Position numbers and translations under genes: made by a program | Shown here: positions 35,033-47,200 of the stretch, piece by piece | Numbering within the stretch: position 1 is the stretch's first letter | How the letters are laid out: the number at the start of each line of letters is the position of its first letter | NCBI GenBank assembly: GCA_028583415.1 | Contig: CM053267.1 | Span: 186,001 to 250,000 of the forward strand | DNA from: Protea cynaroides | Taxonomy: Eukaryota > Streptophyta > Magnoliopsida > Proteales > Proteaceae | Direction of reading: 5' to 3' | DNA length: 64,000 nt | Notes under the pieces: model-generated | The model's input: only the letters and a program-made list of their open reading frames with translations | The model's database searches: none | What the model was told of the DNA's origin: nothing

Positions 35033-36731
35033 TCTTGTAGGCCTTATCCATTAAACCTGAATACTACCACTGGAGTCCATGAACTGAGTTAGGATAAATT
35101 AAAAGCTTTAATACAAACACACCATAAGCACCTGTGTTGGTTGAGACAGAACTTAACAAGACAATAATGTACATATAAAAGGTGGAACCATATATATACA
35201 ATCAAACAGAAAGAGAAGACCAAAATTCATCCTGATAAACAAATAATATAGGGTTTATCTTTAAGTCGGGCAGTTATCTAGGAATACAAAGGATATAGTA
35301 TAGTAAGAAGAAGGAAGCATCTGTAAAGCTGAAAAATTGAATACCGAGTTGGTACTCACAAGATGTTAAACTCGACGTATGACAAAGGAAGGAGAAAATG
35401 GCTAGTAATGCCTAATTCCCTGCAAAGGTAAAGGGAAAGGTCTCGGGCTAAATCCAAACAGAGATAAGAGAATAACGGCCACACATTAAGAATAAGAGAA
35501 ACTATAAAGAAGCTAAAGCTTTACTCCTGGGTGACGTGGAGACTCAAAGTGAGATCCATTACAAGCTGATCTATTGCCCACTAAGCAAGAAAAGGATGTT
35601 GCAACTTGACCCCACCACTATCTGGGTCGAGAATGGGTAATGAAAACTCATCTGAGTAGATGCTAAATAATGATAATTAGATTGGAGCAAATCAAAAGAG
35701 GTGAACAACTAGGCCACTCCAGCCAATCACCTGGACTACCAAGTACCTTAGCCACGGTTGTAATAAACTTGGTCTGACAAAATACAAGAGTAACAACAAA
35801 GAAAAACAGATAATGGCTTAGTAGAGAAAAAAAAACACAAAATTTTGACATTATAATGACGTAAATTGGTCAAAAGTCTCACTTTTCACCCAAACACGTG
35901 GGCAGGTGGACTTAAGTAGATTCTAAACTATCCTGTAAGACTCATACCGTTGGAAATGTTAGCTAATGGGATTCAATTTGAAGAAATTTTGAGAAATTAA
36001 AAAATTTTGACAAATTGGGCAAAAGAGAAAATCTCGAGTTTCTCGATAACCAAACGATGAAACTCAAATATTTTGAGGGCATTCGTCCATTGACCCACCA
36101 ACAACAAAGGTCCCCAATAAAAATCAATTTTTTTACGATTGGAAAAAGTTTAATTGGAAGAAAACGAGATATATGAGCAAAAACCTAGGTAAGGAAACCT
36201 AAAAACATGAAAACGTAGAAGATATACCTGTAGAGGAGGTATAGTCGTCGAAACAAGAAGCACAAACCACCAACGGATCGAAGTTGCCACTGTAGCAACT
36301 CAGAGGGACGAGACGAGTCGAAACGAAGGAGGAAGAATGGGAAATGGACTCAGAATCGAAACTTAAAAATCTGATTTTTAGTCCGGGGGTCGGAGAATTC
36401 GACCAAGACCATCGACCCACCCATATCGACCCCCGCATCGACCCTCGGCTCTCGGGAACCTGACAGAGAACCAGGGGTCGCACCCTGGGTCGGACATACT
36501 CCGACCCCCCCATCGAACCCCGGCTCTTGGGAAAAATGGATGATTTCCCAGGGTCGGATACCCATCGACCCCCACCATCGACCCTGCATAGAGAAGACAA
36601 TATTTTTCACTGAATGATCTGAAAAATTTAAAAATACCATTGGTTAGTGTATCCAAATATGAGAATGAAGTATATAATGATTGCCTCACGTGTTCTATGA
36701 CCTTTTAGACACTACACCACCAGAATAGGAA
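35033..36731 (+). other. Leader of Tek4 with flanks of the antisense gene
   Basis: On the minus strand, 35040-35260 matches the 3' side of the Tek3 antisense gene. 35790-36600 matches its first intron, donor (ACAG|GTATATC, GT at 36227), first exon and GGGTCGA-rich upstream part. The antisense coding region is absent. Its place is taken by about 500 bp shared with Tek1, ending in a gag-like scrap (near 35700-35790). The junction lies exactly where the intron's acceptor should be. Confidence 0.6.
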
Positions 36732-38009
36732 ATGGCTGGGCAAAGAGGGAACAGACGAGGACTTAACCAAATCCCACCACCACCACCGGTAGATGAAACC
36801 AGTCATGAAATTCTTGAAGTACCAGAGAATCCAAACGTGGCACCGCTAGGAGATAATGGTCAGGCAAATCCTACAAACTTGCCAACCCTTCCAATTGATT
36901 TAGTTACAGTCATAATGAACTTGGCACAACAACTGCAACAAATACAACAGGTGCAAACTAATATGCAAGCTGCTATAGGCGTGGTTTTTCCAGCTGCACA
37001 TACGACACAGATGCCAGCAGGAAAGGCAAGCACAATACCAGGGGGAAATAATGCAGTACCCCATGCCCCTCAAACACCAGTCATGCAAGCTCCAGTGCAA
37101 AACCCTAAGATAGCTCAAGGTGGTTATCAGTGCCAACCACCTATGTATGGGGCCTATGCTCCGTATCAGCTGGACCGCTCCAGACTGGTCGGGAATTTTC
37201 TTAAGATGAAGCCCAAAGAATTCAATGGTAAGCCAGCAGATCCTTTGTGGCCGGCACACTGGATTGACGAAATGGAAAGAAATTTTATGATGATGAACGT
37301 AAATGAGGAGGAGAAAGTGTTGTGTGCCACATTTATACTCAAGAGCGATGCACACCATTGGTGGAAGTCTACCAGGACATATCTATTAACCAAATATGCC
37401 CACTTAACCTGGGATATATACAAAGAGGCATTCTTTGAGAAATACTTCCCTAGAAGTTTCAGAGATTCTATGGAGAGAGAGTTCCTGAGTTTATATCAGG
37501 GGTAGATGACTGTCGACGTATATCAACAGCGTTATGAGGAGCTATTTTTCTTTGCACCAGTCAGTATGCAAGAGGAGGATACGAAAACCCGAAGGTTCAT
37601 CATGGGACTTAGGGGAAGCATACGCGAACATGTTTTGGGACTGGAGAAGAAAATCTACAATGAAGCTGTACAAATTTCTCGAGTGATAGAGTCGAGCCAG
37701 AAAGAGAGCTATTTTACTCAAAATAGGGGAATAAAAAGGTCAAATGAAATTTTTTACAACGGAGGGAACACCAAGGTATTCCAACCTTTCCATACCCAGG
37801 GCTTCAATGCTGCAACCAAAACCATTTCAGCAACCCCATGGCAACCAAAGCAAAATGGTGAGGGGATCAGATGTTTTAACTGCAACCAAGTAGGGCATGT
37901 CTCAAGAGAGTGTACTAAGCCCAGAAAACAACTACAGCAAGGAAGAGTTTACGCTGTTTCAGCCAAGGATGCTGCCGCATCATCTGATGTGGTCACAGGT
38001 ATGACATGA
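36732..38009 (+). pseudogene. gag: Gag of Tek4 (one nonsense codon)
   Basis: Gag polyprotein. ATG at 36732 starts MAGQRGNRRGLNQIPPPPP. It has a Gln-rich helix (AQQLQQIQQVQTNMQAA), the gag core with WIDEMERNF, HHWWKSTRTYL, AFFEKYFPRSFRDSM and RYEELFFFAP, and the CCHC knuckle CFNCNQVGHVSREC near 37873-37914. A TAG at 37503-37505 replaces a Gln codon and is the only break. The frame then stops at TGA in the intron-like segment. Unlike Tek1 it has no frameshift, which suggests gag was under constraint or the element is younger. Confidence 0.9.
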
Positions 38010-38067
38010 ACCTGTCATTTTATGTTACATTACATGAGCATGTTGATTAAATTAAAATAAATCATAG
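37999..38067 (+). other. Intron-like segment between gag and protease, Tek4
   Basis: 69 nt, ACAG|GTATGACATGA ... AATCATAG|GTATCGTACC. In frame it carries TGA and TAA. Its removal gives Thr-Gly-Ile-Val-Pro continuing into protease. Confidence 0.5.
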
Positions 38068-38294
38068 GTATCGTACCTAATAATGTCATTCCTGCCAGAG
38101 TGCTCTTTGATTATGGAGTTACTCATCCTTTTATATCTGTGTCATTTGGAAAGAAACTAAATATACCCCTTAAATCTATAGATTACAAACTGCTTATACG
38201 ATCGCCGATGGGAATTATGAAGTCCAAGGAAGGACCCAGTATAAATACTACCTTATGCTTCGCAGCAATAGATTCAGATTTGGAAGGAGAGTAA
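38068..38294 (+). pseudogene. Protease stub of Tek4
   Basis: IPARVLFDYGVTHPFISVS and onward: the retropepsin motif with D-Y-G instead of D-S-G. The frame ends at TAA (38292-38294), and the following 250 bp match Tek1 but no autonomous copy. A functional protease is not encoded. Confidence 0.8.
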
Positions 38295-38539
38295 CATATA
38301 ATAGAAACTCGTGATGATCCAAATAAGCGAGAATTTATGGATGAACTTATGGAGCAATGGTTCGTCGGTTGCGCTTGTGGCATTAAAGATCATCTCTGAA
38401 TTGATGGATGAAGTAGAAGTAGTAATTTTGTTAGGTCTGTATATAGGAACGGTGTAAGTAGACTTAGAAAAGGAAAACCAAACCCTGACTTTTGTTTTGG
38501 GAATGGAACTGCAGTATCGTGAACTATGTCAATGATTTG

Positions 38540-39568
38540 CCACTGACTCCCAAATCGGTTGACATGGTTGGGTAATTGTTGATCGCCTTATGAAGATAGC
38601 TCAGTCCATTGCTATACGACCTCGGTATGCTTTGGAGCGGCTAACTAAGCTATATGTGGATAATATTGCCAGATTGAATGGTATGCATGAGAGCTTAGTG
38701 TCGATCAGAGGCTTATGCCTTATCTCAAAGTTTTGGGAGGATCTACAGAAAATAATGTGGACTATGTTGAAGTTTAGTACCGTAGTTTACCTTATACCGA
38801 CGGACAGTCGGAGTGGACTATACAGATCCTATGAGATATGCTCCGAGCTTGTAAAATTGATTTCAAGGAACTTGAATTGAGAAGTTACCGTAAATTGAAG
38901 TTTATACTAAGCTACCATGTAAATGTTACCTATGAAGCATGGTACGGTAGAAATGTCAAATTCCTTTATTTTGGAATAAGGTCGGTGAATGAAGAATTTT
39001 GTGACCTAAGTCTAATAAAGAAAACTATCGAGTGACAGACAAGAAAAAAAAAAAGAGGACAGGATAGCTCAAGATGTTAGAAGAGACACCATGACCTTGA
39101 GTTCGTCATAAGTGACAGAGTGTTTTTGAAGAAATCACTTATGCGTAGTTTGAAACGATTATACAAGAAGAGAAGGTTGTATTCTATATATGTGTTAGAT
39201 CTTATAAACTTTGGAGAGACGTTGAAAAGTTGCATATCAATTAGCGTTACCGCTATCCATGTCTAGTGTGCACATGATGTATTTCGTATGTCTCTATTGA
39301 AGAAGTACATTGGAGATCCATATCAAGGGTATTGACCACGGAATCACTGGATTAGGTAGAATGTTTAACTATTGAAGTGGTACCAGCCTAGTTCACTAGT
39401 GGGAATGTACAATGTTTCCAAAGCCAGGATAATTATTATATGAAGGTAACCTGGCAAAGACAAGACGTGGAGAAGAGTGCATAGGAGGAAGAAGATGCAA
39501 TGCGGAAATAGAATTCCCACCTATTGACTCCGAAGTAAATTCAAAATTTTGAGGACAAAATTTATTTT
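38540..39568 (+). pseudogene. Integrase and chromodomain remnant of Tek4
   Basis: LPLTPKSVDMVG, then RPRYALERLTKLYVDNIARLNG (38620-38690), ISKFWEDLQKIM, and a frameshifted stretch to 39035. Further on, VAYQLALPLSMSSVH (about 39220-39275) is the integrase C-terminal part, followed by a scrambled chromodomain. Multiple stops. The gap from protease to here equals the Tek1 deletion. Confidence 0.75.
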
Positions 39569-39639
39569 AAGGATGGGGGAGTTGTAAGATCCGTACTTTC
39601 AAATTTTGAGGATGAAATTTCTTTTAAGGGTGGTGGAGT
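39541..39639 (+). repeat. Duplicated pol end and polypurine tract with an LTR stub
   Basis: A unit of about 57 bp (AAATTTTGAGGA ... GGGGGAGT) occurs twice. The first copy is followed by TGTAAGATCCGTAC (39583-39596), a 14-base imitation of an LTR start. The second copy (AAGGGTGGTGGAGT, 39626-39639) precedes the real 3' LTR. Confidence 0.75.
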
Positions 39640-39999
39640 TGTAAGACCCGCACGCCACGAACCCGGCCTAACCTTATATTTTGTGTCGGGACCCGTCTAC
39701 ATATTATGGTCGAGCCAAGTGGACTAAGTGTGTGAAGAAAAACCAAAACCCAATATGAAAATTTACTCAAAAATAGTCAAAATGAGGGTAGGGTCGCAGG
39801 TTTTAACAGGCAGGTCTGACCCCCCATCGACCCCCCCATTGACCAGTGACCAGGGGTCGCAGGGGGTTTATGAATTGTCCGACCCCCCATCGACCCCTGG
39901 TAATCGGGAAAAACAGCATGAACCAAAAATTAGGAAACTTTCCTAATTTCAATTGGAACCTTTCCTAAACTCAATGGGACATTTTGGGACATTTTACTC

Positions 40000-40007
40000 T
40001 ATAAATA
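40000..40007 (+). promoter_or_regulatory. TATA box of Tek4 3' LTR
   Basis: TATAAATA. It could drive readout into Tek3 and its flank. Confidence 0.6.
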
Positions 40008-41615
40008 GGACGTCCCTAAGCCTCTTTCACTCCTTTTACAACCTTAATTGGATTGAGAGAAAGAGAAGAGAAGGAAGAGAAGGAGAAGAGAAAGAGAATT
40101 GAAGAAGAAGACCATGGAGGAGGAAATTCAGAGGAAACTCCGAATCTCAGCAAACCTAAGGTATGCATACATTCCCCATGATTTATTTAAGACCTTAGAA
40201 TGGTTTATGAAGAGGGTATGACTTAGAAGAAACCCAAATCACTCATCCATGGTTAGGTTTCAATGGAAACCATGGAGGAGATCATTAAAACCATGTAGGT
40301 GAATAAAGAATAGTTCTAAACCATAGAACATGTATGGAATGGACTATAGAAGCAAGCCATAGGACCCCAAACATAAAAGAATGGATGAAATTTGATATTT
40401 TCGACTCAAACCATGGCGGGTCGCACCTAGGGTCGATGGAACCTCCGACCCTAGCATCAACCCCCAGCATTTGGGAGGTTCAGGAAAGGAGGGGTAGCAC
40501 CTAGGGTCGATGGAACATCTGACCCTAGGCATTGGCCCCCAATTAACCGCAAGCTGTAAAAATTAGAATAAATTCTAATTAAATTCTATCGACTTTGTTA
40601 TGTCTTCTAGCAATATAATATTGATCTAAAAGTGATTCTTAAGGCTTGAAAGAGGATCTACAAACAAGCAAAGGTGAGGGAACAAGACCAAAACTAATTG
40701 GTTAATAACAAACTATTTTCTCATTTCTTAAGTCCAATACCATGATTGTGATATGCGTGTATTCTTGTAATGTGCATTCAACATGTCATCCAATATTTCT
40801 ATTATTCATGCATATTTAAATTTATTGATTATAACATGATGATGTTGATGATGGTAGGAATAGGCATGTGAATGTTTGTGTTTGGCTGGTGTACATGGTG
40901 CGAGTAGAGATGGTATCAACCGATACTTCGATGCCGTTCTCATCGGGGTATATTGTGCCATGGTCTGTTTAAGTCATGTCTACTAAGTAAGTGTTAGTGT
41001 GCTTGATGCGAGTGGAGCATCAGGGGGAGGACGTGACATTGTGGTTCAGCCTGGTCACCAGACTCTAGCTCTATCTCTACTCAAGTCTTGTCCACTAACA
41101 TCGTCGTATCGCCATTACCTTAGCGGAACTAATATGTCGTAGGGCATCAGGGGGGCGTGGCATTGTGGTTCAGCCTGGTCACCAGACCCTAGCTCTATCT
41201 CTATGGATGTATTGAGGGATGCTGGGGTGAGGCCTTGGATACATTGTTCGACATTAGGGTTGGTTAGTTGCGAGCCTAGTTTGCAAGCCCTTGCCAACAG
41301 GGGCTTAAGTGTTGGTATGGGCAACCGGTGCAGCCATGCCGTCTTCATGGGGTGTAAATTGTCCATGGTGGGTGCATGTGGGGTGACAATGCCATTTTCG
41401 TTGGGCGTTTCCATTCACTCGTGTATAGAGGTGCGGCGGCCACCTATCCTTTCTATAGCACATTGCAAACTTTAAACCAGACCAAAGATATGAATTGATT
41501 GCATGCATATGTATTGTTACATTGTTTTGTTCGCTCACTGAGCCGTGATGTGTGCTCACCCTTTCAAATTTGAATACTTTTAGTGGATGATGCAGGTACC
41601 ACCGTTGAAAATTAT

Positions 41616-41717
41616 ATGAACGCTCCTGTGTACGGGCATGTGGCGACAATGGAAGTTGAAGACTTAGTGGATATGCATGATTCCTCATGCGAGTCCAACT
41701 CATGCGTATTCGATTAG
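41616..41717 (+). CDS. Conserved 33-codon ORF in Tek4 3' LTR
   Basis: MNAPVYGHVATMEVEDLVD... ending SSCESNSCVFD, TAG. It differs from the 5' LTR copy at a few codons and has no indel. Acceptor-like GCAG|GTACC just upstream (AG at 41594-41595). Confidence 0.3.
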   Translation: MNAPVYGHVATMEVEDLVDMHDSSCESNSCVFD

Positions 41718-41995
41718 ATTTTGTTTAGATTTTATTAAAGACATGTAATTGATATTTATTTAATTATGTCTCGGTTGATTTAACAATAATTTGATATTTA
41801 TTTATGGTTATCACAGTTAGATTCTCAATTCATTTACTATAAGACTTCCGCTATTGTGTATTTACTCTGATTATTAATGTGGAATGTATTTTGGTTTATC
41901 ATATGTGAGATAGCCTATTCGAGATCCTGGTTGAATAGTTGGTTTATTGATGGTTCATCACACCATTCTGGTTGGAGCAGAATTGGGGTGTGACA

Positions 41996-42000
41996 TTGTC
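41996..42000 (+). repeat. Right target-site duplication of Tek4 (TTGTC)
   Basis: Matches 32651-32655. The last four bases are also the first four of the Tek3 LTR (TGTC). Confidence 0.85.
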
Positions 42001-44282
42001 ACACCCCAATTCCGTACTATTCAGAATGGTTTAATGAACCGCTAGCAAACCAACGGTTCAACTCGGATCTCGAGTAGGCTATATCCGTTCTATCTAAACC
42101 TCATACATCCACATTCATAATCAGAGTAAATACACAATAGCGGAAGTCTTATAGTAAAATGAACTGAGAAATCTAGATGTGATAATCATATTTAATTAGC
42201 AAATTATTCTTTATCCACTAAGACATAACTAAATATCAATTACATGTCTTTACTAAATCCAAATAATAGAAATAAAATATAATCGGATACGCATGAGTTG
42301 CACTCGCAAGAGGAGTCATGCGTACCCACTTCGTCTTCAACTTCCATCGCCGCCATGTGCCCGTACACTGGAGCGTTGACATAATCTTTGACGGTAGTTC
42401 CTGCATCATCAACTAAAAGATTCGATGTCGAGAGGGTGAGCACACATCATGGCTCAGTGAGCAAACAAAACAATGCAACAATACATAAGCATACATTCAA
42501 TTCACATCTTTGGTCTGGTTTAAAGTTTGCAATGCGCAATAGAAAGGTTCGGTGGTCAAAGGTTAACGTTTATTGACCCCTCCTCTATACACAGGGTGTG
42601 GAAGTCCGCCCAAAGGTTAACGTTTATTGTCGTCCCCATCCACCCTACCATGAACATTGTACAACAAAGGTTAACGTTTATTGCTGTACAGTGCCATACC
42701 AACACGTAAGCCCCTGCTGGCAAGGGCTTGCAAACTGGACTCGCAACTAACCAATCCTAATGTCAAACAGTGTATCCAAGGCCTCACCCCAGCATCCCTC
42801 AGAACACCCATAGAGATAGAGCTAAGGCCCCCCGGTAGAGTCAGAGACTACAAGGGCCGAGACCACCTCCCCTAAAACTCTACGATGTAATAGTTATGCT
42901 AAAGTAATGGCGATACGATGATGCTAATGCATAAGACATGAGTTAGAGATAGAGCTAGAGTGCTGAGGCCCGGCCTATGACACCTCCCCCTGATACTCGC
43001 TCGCATCAAGTACACCAACCACACACATACATCCACATGCCTATTCCTATCATCATCATCATCATCATGTTATAAATAATAAAGTAAATATGCATGAAAC
43101 AATTAATATAAATATTGGATGACATGTTGAATGCACATTACAAGCATATTCGCATAGAATCAAGCATAGCATTGGACTCAAGAAATAAAAACAGTTTGTT
43201 ATTAATCAATTAGTTTAGGTCTTATTTCCTCACCTTTACTTGATCGTAAGTCCTCTTTCAAGCTTTAAGAATCAACTATATATCGATATTATATCTCTAG
43301 AAAACCTAACCAAGTCGATAGAATTTAATTAGTATTAATTCAGACTTTAAAAAACATGCTGCTAACTGGGGGTCGATGCTAGGGTCGGAGTCTTGATCGA
43401 CCCTGGGTGCGACCACCCCTATTCTGGACTTCCCGAACACTGGGGGTCGATGCTCAGGGTCTGGTAGGGTCGATTGGCCATCGACCCCCCATGCGATCCC
43501 CTGTGGGTTTTGTCAATTTTTCTTCCTTCAATCCATTCTTCGTGTTTGGGGTCATATGGCTTGCTCCTATAGTCCATTCCACACATGTTCTATGGCTTAG
43601 AATCGTGGTTTATTCTCCTATATGGCTTTCATGATTTCCCCCATGGTTTTTCATGAAAACCTAACCATGGGTAGATGATTTGGGTTCCTCCTAGATAATC
43701 CCCTCTTCATTATCTACTCTAAGGTCTAAAGAAATTCATGGAGATAGTATCCATACCTAAGAAGTATGCTTCTTCCTCTGAATCCCTTCTCCTTGGTTTT
43801 CTTCTCCACTTTCCTTCTCTTCTCCTTCTCTTCCTTCTCTTCTCTTTCTATCAATCCAATTAGGGTTGTAAAAGGAGTGAAAGAGGCTTAGGAACGTCCT
43901 ATTTATAGAGTAAAAACTCCTAAAATAAGTCCCATTGAGATTAGGAAGGAATCCCATTGAGAATAGGAAGGTTTCCTAATTTTAGGTTCGAACTGTTTTT
44001 ACTGACTACTGGGGGTCGATAGGGGGGGTCGGAGATCCCGTCGACCCCTGGTCCTTAAAGTGTCCGACCCCCCATGTAAAACTGGGGGTCTGACTTTTAT
44101 ACTGGGGGGGTCCGACCCTCCCTTGCTGGGTATGCGACCCTCCCCTTATTTTGAGTGTTTTTGGGTCAGTTTAATACCTGGGATCGTGATCTCCTTTACG
44201 CACGTGATCCATTTGGTTCGACCATGATGGGTAGACCTGGTTCAAGGTGGTAAGACCGGGTTAGTTTGATACGGGTCTTACA
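41997..44282 (-). repeat. 3' LTR of Tek3
   Basis: TGTCACACCCC to GGGTCTTACA on the + strand, 2286 bp. It carries three CAAAGGTTAACGTTTATTG cassettes at 42557, 42611 and 42665, exactly 54 bp apart. Its short LTR ORF (near 42280-42410, minus) has lost the start ATG and the terminal TAG. Confidence 0.9.
43900..43907 (-). promoter_or_regulatory. TATA box of Tek3 3' LTR
   Basis: TATAAATA on the minus strand, followed by GGACGTTCCTAAGCC. Confidence 0.65.
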
Positions 44283-47200
44283 ACTCCCCCTACTTATAAA
44301 AATTTTATCCCCAAAATTGTTCATACCTTCTGAGTCGAATAAATGAGGGTATTGCTTTCGCATAGCATTCTCTTCTTCCCATGTAATTTCTTCCATGTCT
44401 CTACTACTCCAAGTGACCTTAACATAATAGATATCTCGATTGCGTAGTCGTTGAACCTTTCGACTGGTGATTTCAGTTGGTGTTACTTCAAATGTCAAAT
44501 CATCAGTCAAATCAGGCAGATCTACTATCAGAACGTGCGTTGGATCTTTGACATACTTCTTCAATAAGGAAATATGAAATACGTCATGCACACTTGACAT
44601 AGATGGTGGTAGTGCTAACTGGTAAGCCACTTTCCCACACTTAGCTAGAATCTCATATGGCCCGACATATCTTGGACTTAGTTTCCCTTTCTGTCCGAAC
44701 CGTTTCAATCCTCGCATAGGCGATACTTTTAAGAATACTTTATCACCCACGACGAACTCAAGATCTCTGCGTCGAGTATCTGCATATTGCTTCTGACGAT
44801 TCTGAGCTGTTCTCACTCTTTCTTTGATAATGTCGACCACTCGACAAGTCTCTTCAACAAACTCCGGTCCAACAATACTACGTTCCCCAACTTCATTCCA
44901 AAACAACGGAGTTCGACACTTTCTACCATACAGTGCTTCATAGGGTGACATCTGTATAGTAGCCTGATAGCTATTGTTATACGCGAACTCGATCAGTGGT
45001 AACTTTTCATCCCATGATCCTTTAAAATCAATTACACATGCTCGTAGCATATCTTCTAGAATCTGAATTGTACGCTCTGACTGTCCATCTGTCTGTGGAT
45101 GGAATGTAGTACTAAACTTTAATGTTGTACCCATAGCCTTTTGCAATCCTTTCCAAAACTTAGAAGTAAATCGTGGATCTCTATCGGACACAATGCTCTC
45201 TGGTACACCGTGTAATCGAACAATATTATCCACATACAGCTTTGCTAACCTCTCTAGTGTATACTGAGGTCGTATCGGTATAAAGCGAGCTGTTTTAGTC
45301 AGGCGGTCTACAATCACCCAAACTGCATCAACTACTCGAGGAGTCAATGGTAACCCTGTGAAGAAGTCCATAGTGATGCAGTCCCATTTCCATACTGGTT
45401 CCGATAACGACTGTAACAGTCCTGCGGGTCTTTGTCGTTCAGCCTTTACTTTCTGACAATTTAGGCATTGAGACACGAACTTAGCTACGTCTGCTTTCAT
45501 TCCTCTCCACCAATATAATTTCTTTAGATCATGATACATTTTTGTACTTCCCGGGTGTATTGAATAGATAGTGGTATGGGCTTCTTTCATCAGTCGGTGT
45601 CTAATGTCCACACTTTCTGTTTCGGGTACACATATTCTTCCTTTGTACTTCAATACCTTCTCTTCATCCAAGGTGAACTCAGGGTCAGTTCTACCTTTTT
45701 CGATGTCTTCTTGTACCGTTCTCAGGTAAGGGTCTGATTTGATAGCTGTCTTCACTTCATCAATTATATCCAGTATAATCTTCAATGCAGCGAACATATT
45801 GGTAAACCAATGAATGAACCCTTGGTTGGCTGATCCATCCGTTATATCTATCATATACTGCTCATTACCGTGATTGAATACCATTCCAATAGTACACATT
45901 GCTGCAGTTGTGCTAACCTCTCCTTGAGATTTTATCATTGCCTTTCTGCTCAACGCATCCGCTACTACATTAGCTTTCCCCGGATGATACTGGATATCAC
46001 AATCATAGTCTTTCAATAGTTCCAGCCATCTTCTTTGTCTCATATTCAACTCCTTCTGATTAAATAGATAAGTAAGACTTTTATGGTCTGATTTAATCTG
46101 AAACTTCTCTCCGTATAGGTAATGTCTCCATATCTTGACAGCATGTACCACTGCCGCTCTCCAGATCATGAGTGGGATAATTTTTCTCATGTGTCTTTAA
46201 CTGTCTTGAGGCATAAGCAATTACTTGTTCTCTTTGCATAAGCAAACATCCTAATCCCAGTCCTGACGCATCAGTGTACAAGACAAATGGCTGTCCTGGA
46301 ACCAAAATAGTCAAAATCGGAGCGGATATCAATCTGGTCTTCAAGGTTTGAAAGCCCTTCTCGCATTTATCCGTCGACACAAACTTTTCACCTTTCTTAG
46401 TCAGACTGGTGAGAGGTATGGCAATCCAGGAATAGTCTTCCACAAATCGCCGATAATAACCAGCTAAACTAAAAAAACTTTTAATTTTTGCAACGCTCTT
46501 TGGTGCTTCCCACTTTACAATAGCCTCGATCTTGCTGGGATCCACTTTGATTCCTTCTGCGGATACTACATGGCCTAGGAAGGCGACTTCACTTAGCCAA
46601 AACTCACACTTGGTAAATTTGGCATACAACTTCTCTTTCCTTAAACGCTGTAGAGTGGCGTTTAGATTCTTAATATGGGTTTCCTTGTCCTTGGAATATA
46701 CCAATATATCATCAATAAATACAATAACCGATGTATCCAACATATTGTGAAAAACTCGGTTCATAAGTTCCATGAAAGTTACTGGTGCGTTTGTTAATCC
46801 AAAAGACATGACCAAGAATTCATAATGTCCATATCTGGTCCTGAAAGCTGTCTTAGGAATATCACCATCTTTAATCTTCAACTGATGGTATCCTGACCGA
46901 AGATCGATCTTAGAAAATACTTTTTCTCCTTGCAACTGATCGAACAAGTCATCGATCCGAGGTAGTGGATATCGATTCTTGATTGTCAGTTTGTTTAACT
47001 TCCGGTAGTCGATACATAATCGAACGCTACCGTCCTTCTTCTTTACGAACAATACTGGCGCTCCTCATGGTGATATACTGGGTCGAATATAACCCTTGTC
47101 CAGTAGTTCTTGTAGTTTTACTTTCAGTTCTTTTAGTTCAGTAGGAGCCATTCGATAAGGTGCTTTTGATACTGGTGCAGCTCCAGGTATAAGATCTATC

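Larger units (their letters stand above)
32656..41995 (+). mobile_element. Tek4: complete non-autonomous, gag-only Tekay-type element
   Basis: Two LTRs of about 2.36 kb, initiator-Met PBS, leader, gag, protease stub, decayed integrase/chromodomain and polypurine tract, flanked by TTGTC on both sides. RT and RNase H are absent. It resembles the TR-GAG class of plant non-autonomous elements. Gag is nearly open (one internal stop). Mobilisation would need pol from an autonomous relative such as the Tek2/Tek3 type. Confidence 0.9.
39640..41995 (+). repeat. 3' LTR of Tek4
   Basis: TGTAAGACCC to GGTGTGACA, 2356 bp. Same architecture as the 5' LTR. Confidence 0.9.

Noticed and set aside
35663..35851. 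Minus-strand frame in Tek4 leader as a separate small gene
   Set aside because: It is the antisense-gene intron joined to a reversed gag scrap. There is no matching frame elsewhere.
36900..37358. A 152-codon minus-strand frame
   Set aside because: It is the reverse shadow of the Tek4 gag. The same shadow appears opposite gag in Tek1 and has no independent conservation.
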